DNA of 64,000 nt, taken from Candidatus Dadabacteria bacterium (GTDB lineage: Bacteria; Desulfobacterota_D; UBA1144; Nemesobacterales; Nemesobacteraceae). Below are positions 63,868-64,000 of the stretch, one piece after another. The translations under genes and the position numbers were made by a program. Every line of letters starts with the position of its first letter. Position 1 is the stretch's first letter. The notes beneath the pieces are model-generated. The model was not told the origin of the DNA. It saw nothing but the letters and a program-made list of their open reading frames with translations, and did no database searches. Where the stretch lies: the NCBI GenBank assembly GCA_022827275.1, contig JAJDTG010000005.1:1-64000 (forward strand), in the 5' to 3' direction.

Positions 63868-63999
63868 TTAAGCGTTTCTTTTCTGCAGTTCCGAAAGCGC
63901 TAGGTCAAAATGTCTTCTGCAGAGCTTGATGACTTTCCTGTTTCTTCCCAGGTGTTCTTTTATGGCGTGAAGAGAAGCCCTGTTGCATACGAGCCTTAC
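63868..63999 (-). CDS. C-terminal end of an unknown protein (partial, cut by window edge)
   Basis: The minus-strand frame enters at 63999 and ends with TAA at 63868-63870, giving 43 residues. The tail is basic and helical (NRASLHAIKEHLGRNRKVI and then RRHFDLALSELQ). It lies 29 bases upstream of pilD on the same strand. I do not recognise the family. Confidence 0.5.
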   Translation of the reverse strand, partial: VRLVCNRASLHAIKEHLGRNRKVIKLCRRHFDLALSELQKRNA

Positions 64000-64000
64000 A

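Overview
The window looks like a chromosomal segment from a Gram-negative bacterium. Outer-membrane traits are a phosphate-selective-type porin ending in Phe, ExbB/ExbD, a LysM lytic transglycosylase and a lipoprotein. Coding is dense, with short gaps and many start/stop overlaps. Most housekeeping genes favour AGG/AGA arginine codons. I cannot fix the lineage: a delta-proteobacteria-like or candidate-phylum organism (Candidatus Dadabacteria is one guess from gene style) fits, but nothing here proves it. A scavenger-receptor cysteine-rich (SRCR) tail at the left edge hints at a host-associated lifestyle.

Layout. 1-1.8 kb: the end of an SRCR protein, then a secreted tandem Cache-like protein with a C-terminal anchoring signal. 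2.1-4.9 kb (minus): parA-parB-purS-purQ, with a clear promoter before parA. 4.9-10.1 kb: pgpA, cinA and recA, with a toxin-antitoxin island between pgpA and cinA (PIN toxin/AbrB antitoxin, a TnpB fragment, MntA/HepT, and a ParD-like antitoxin with only a stub of its ParE toxin). 10.3-19.1 kb: a tightly packed five-gene defence cassette of type I restriction-modification hsdR-hsdM-hsdS plus a DUF3696-type ATPase and an unfamiliar protein with an HDR motif; this is the best candidate for an undescribed system. 19.1-31.7 kb: tsaB, ilvB, a solute-binding lipoprotein, priA, glnE, a phosphodiesterase-family protein, carD and an L-2-hydroxyglutarate oxidase-like gene.

31.8-39 kb: nuoF, a SulP anion transporter flanked by a second degenerate copy of the nuoF 3' end, a zeta-type kinase with a small partner, gatB and the porin. 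39.3-47.2 kb: a PIG-L deacetylase, two tandem Ogg2-type DNA glycosylases (one lacking the catalytic lysine), a LysM transglycosylase, ddl, a DMT exporter, a bile-acid/sodium symporter homologue and exbBD. 47.4-53.1 kb: lysA and a haem operon: a hemD-hemE fusion, hemH and a HemY-type oxidase. 53.2-56.2 kb: tRNA-Thr(CGT), an OFA-family transporter and a luciferase-like flavin oxidoreductase. 56.5-64 kb: a phosphofructokinase, a rhomboid protease, a degenerate KdsC-like protein, queG, a SnoaL-like protein, obg, an unknown protein, a DUF1460 protein, the prepilin peptidase and the end of an unknown gene.

The core genes serve nucleotide, haem, lysine and branched-chain amino-acid synthesis, DNA repair and replication restart, chromosome segregation, and envelope assembly. 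The TA island, the restriction cassette, the SulP gene and the OFA gene look like accessory insertions: they interrupt core gene runs, and the last three use mainly CGN arginine codons.
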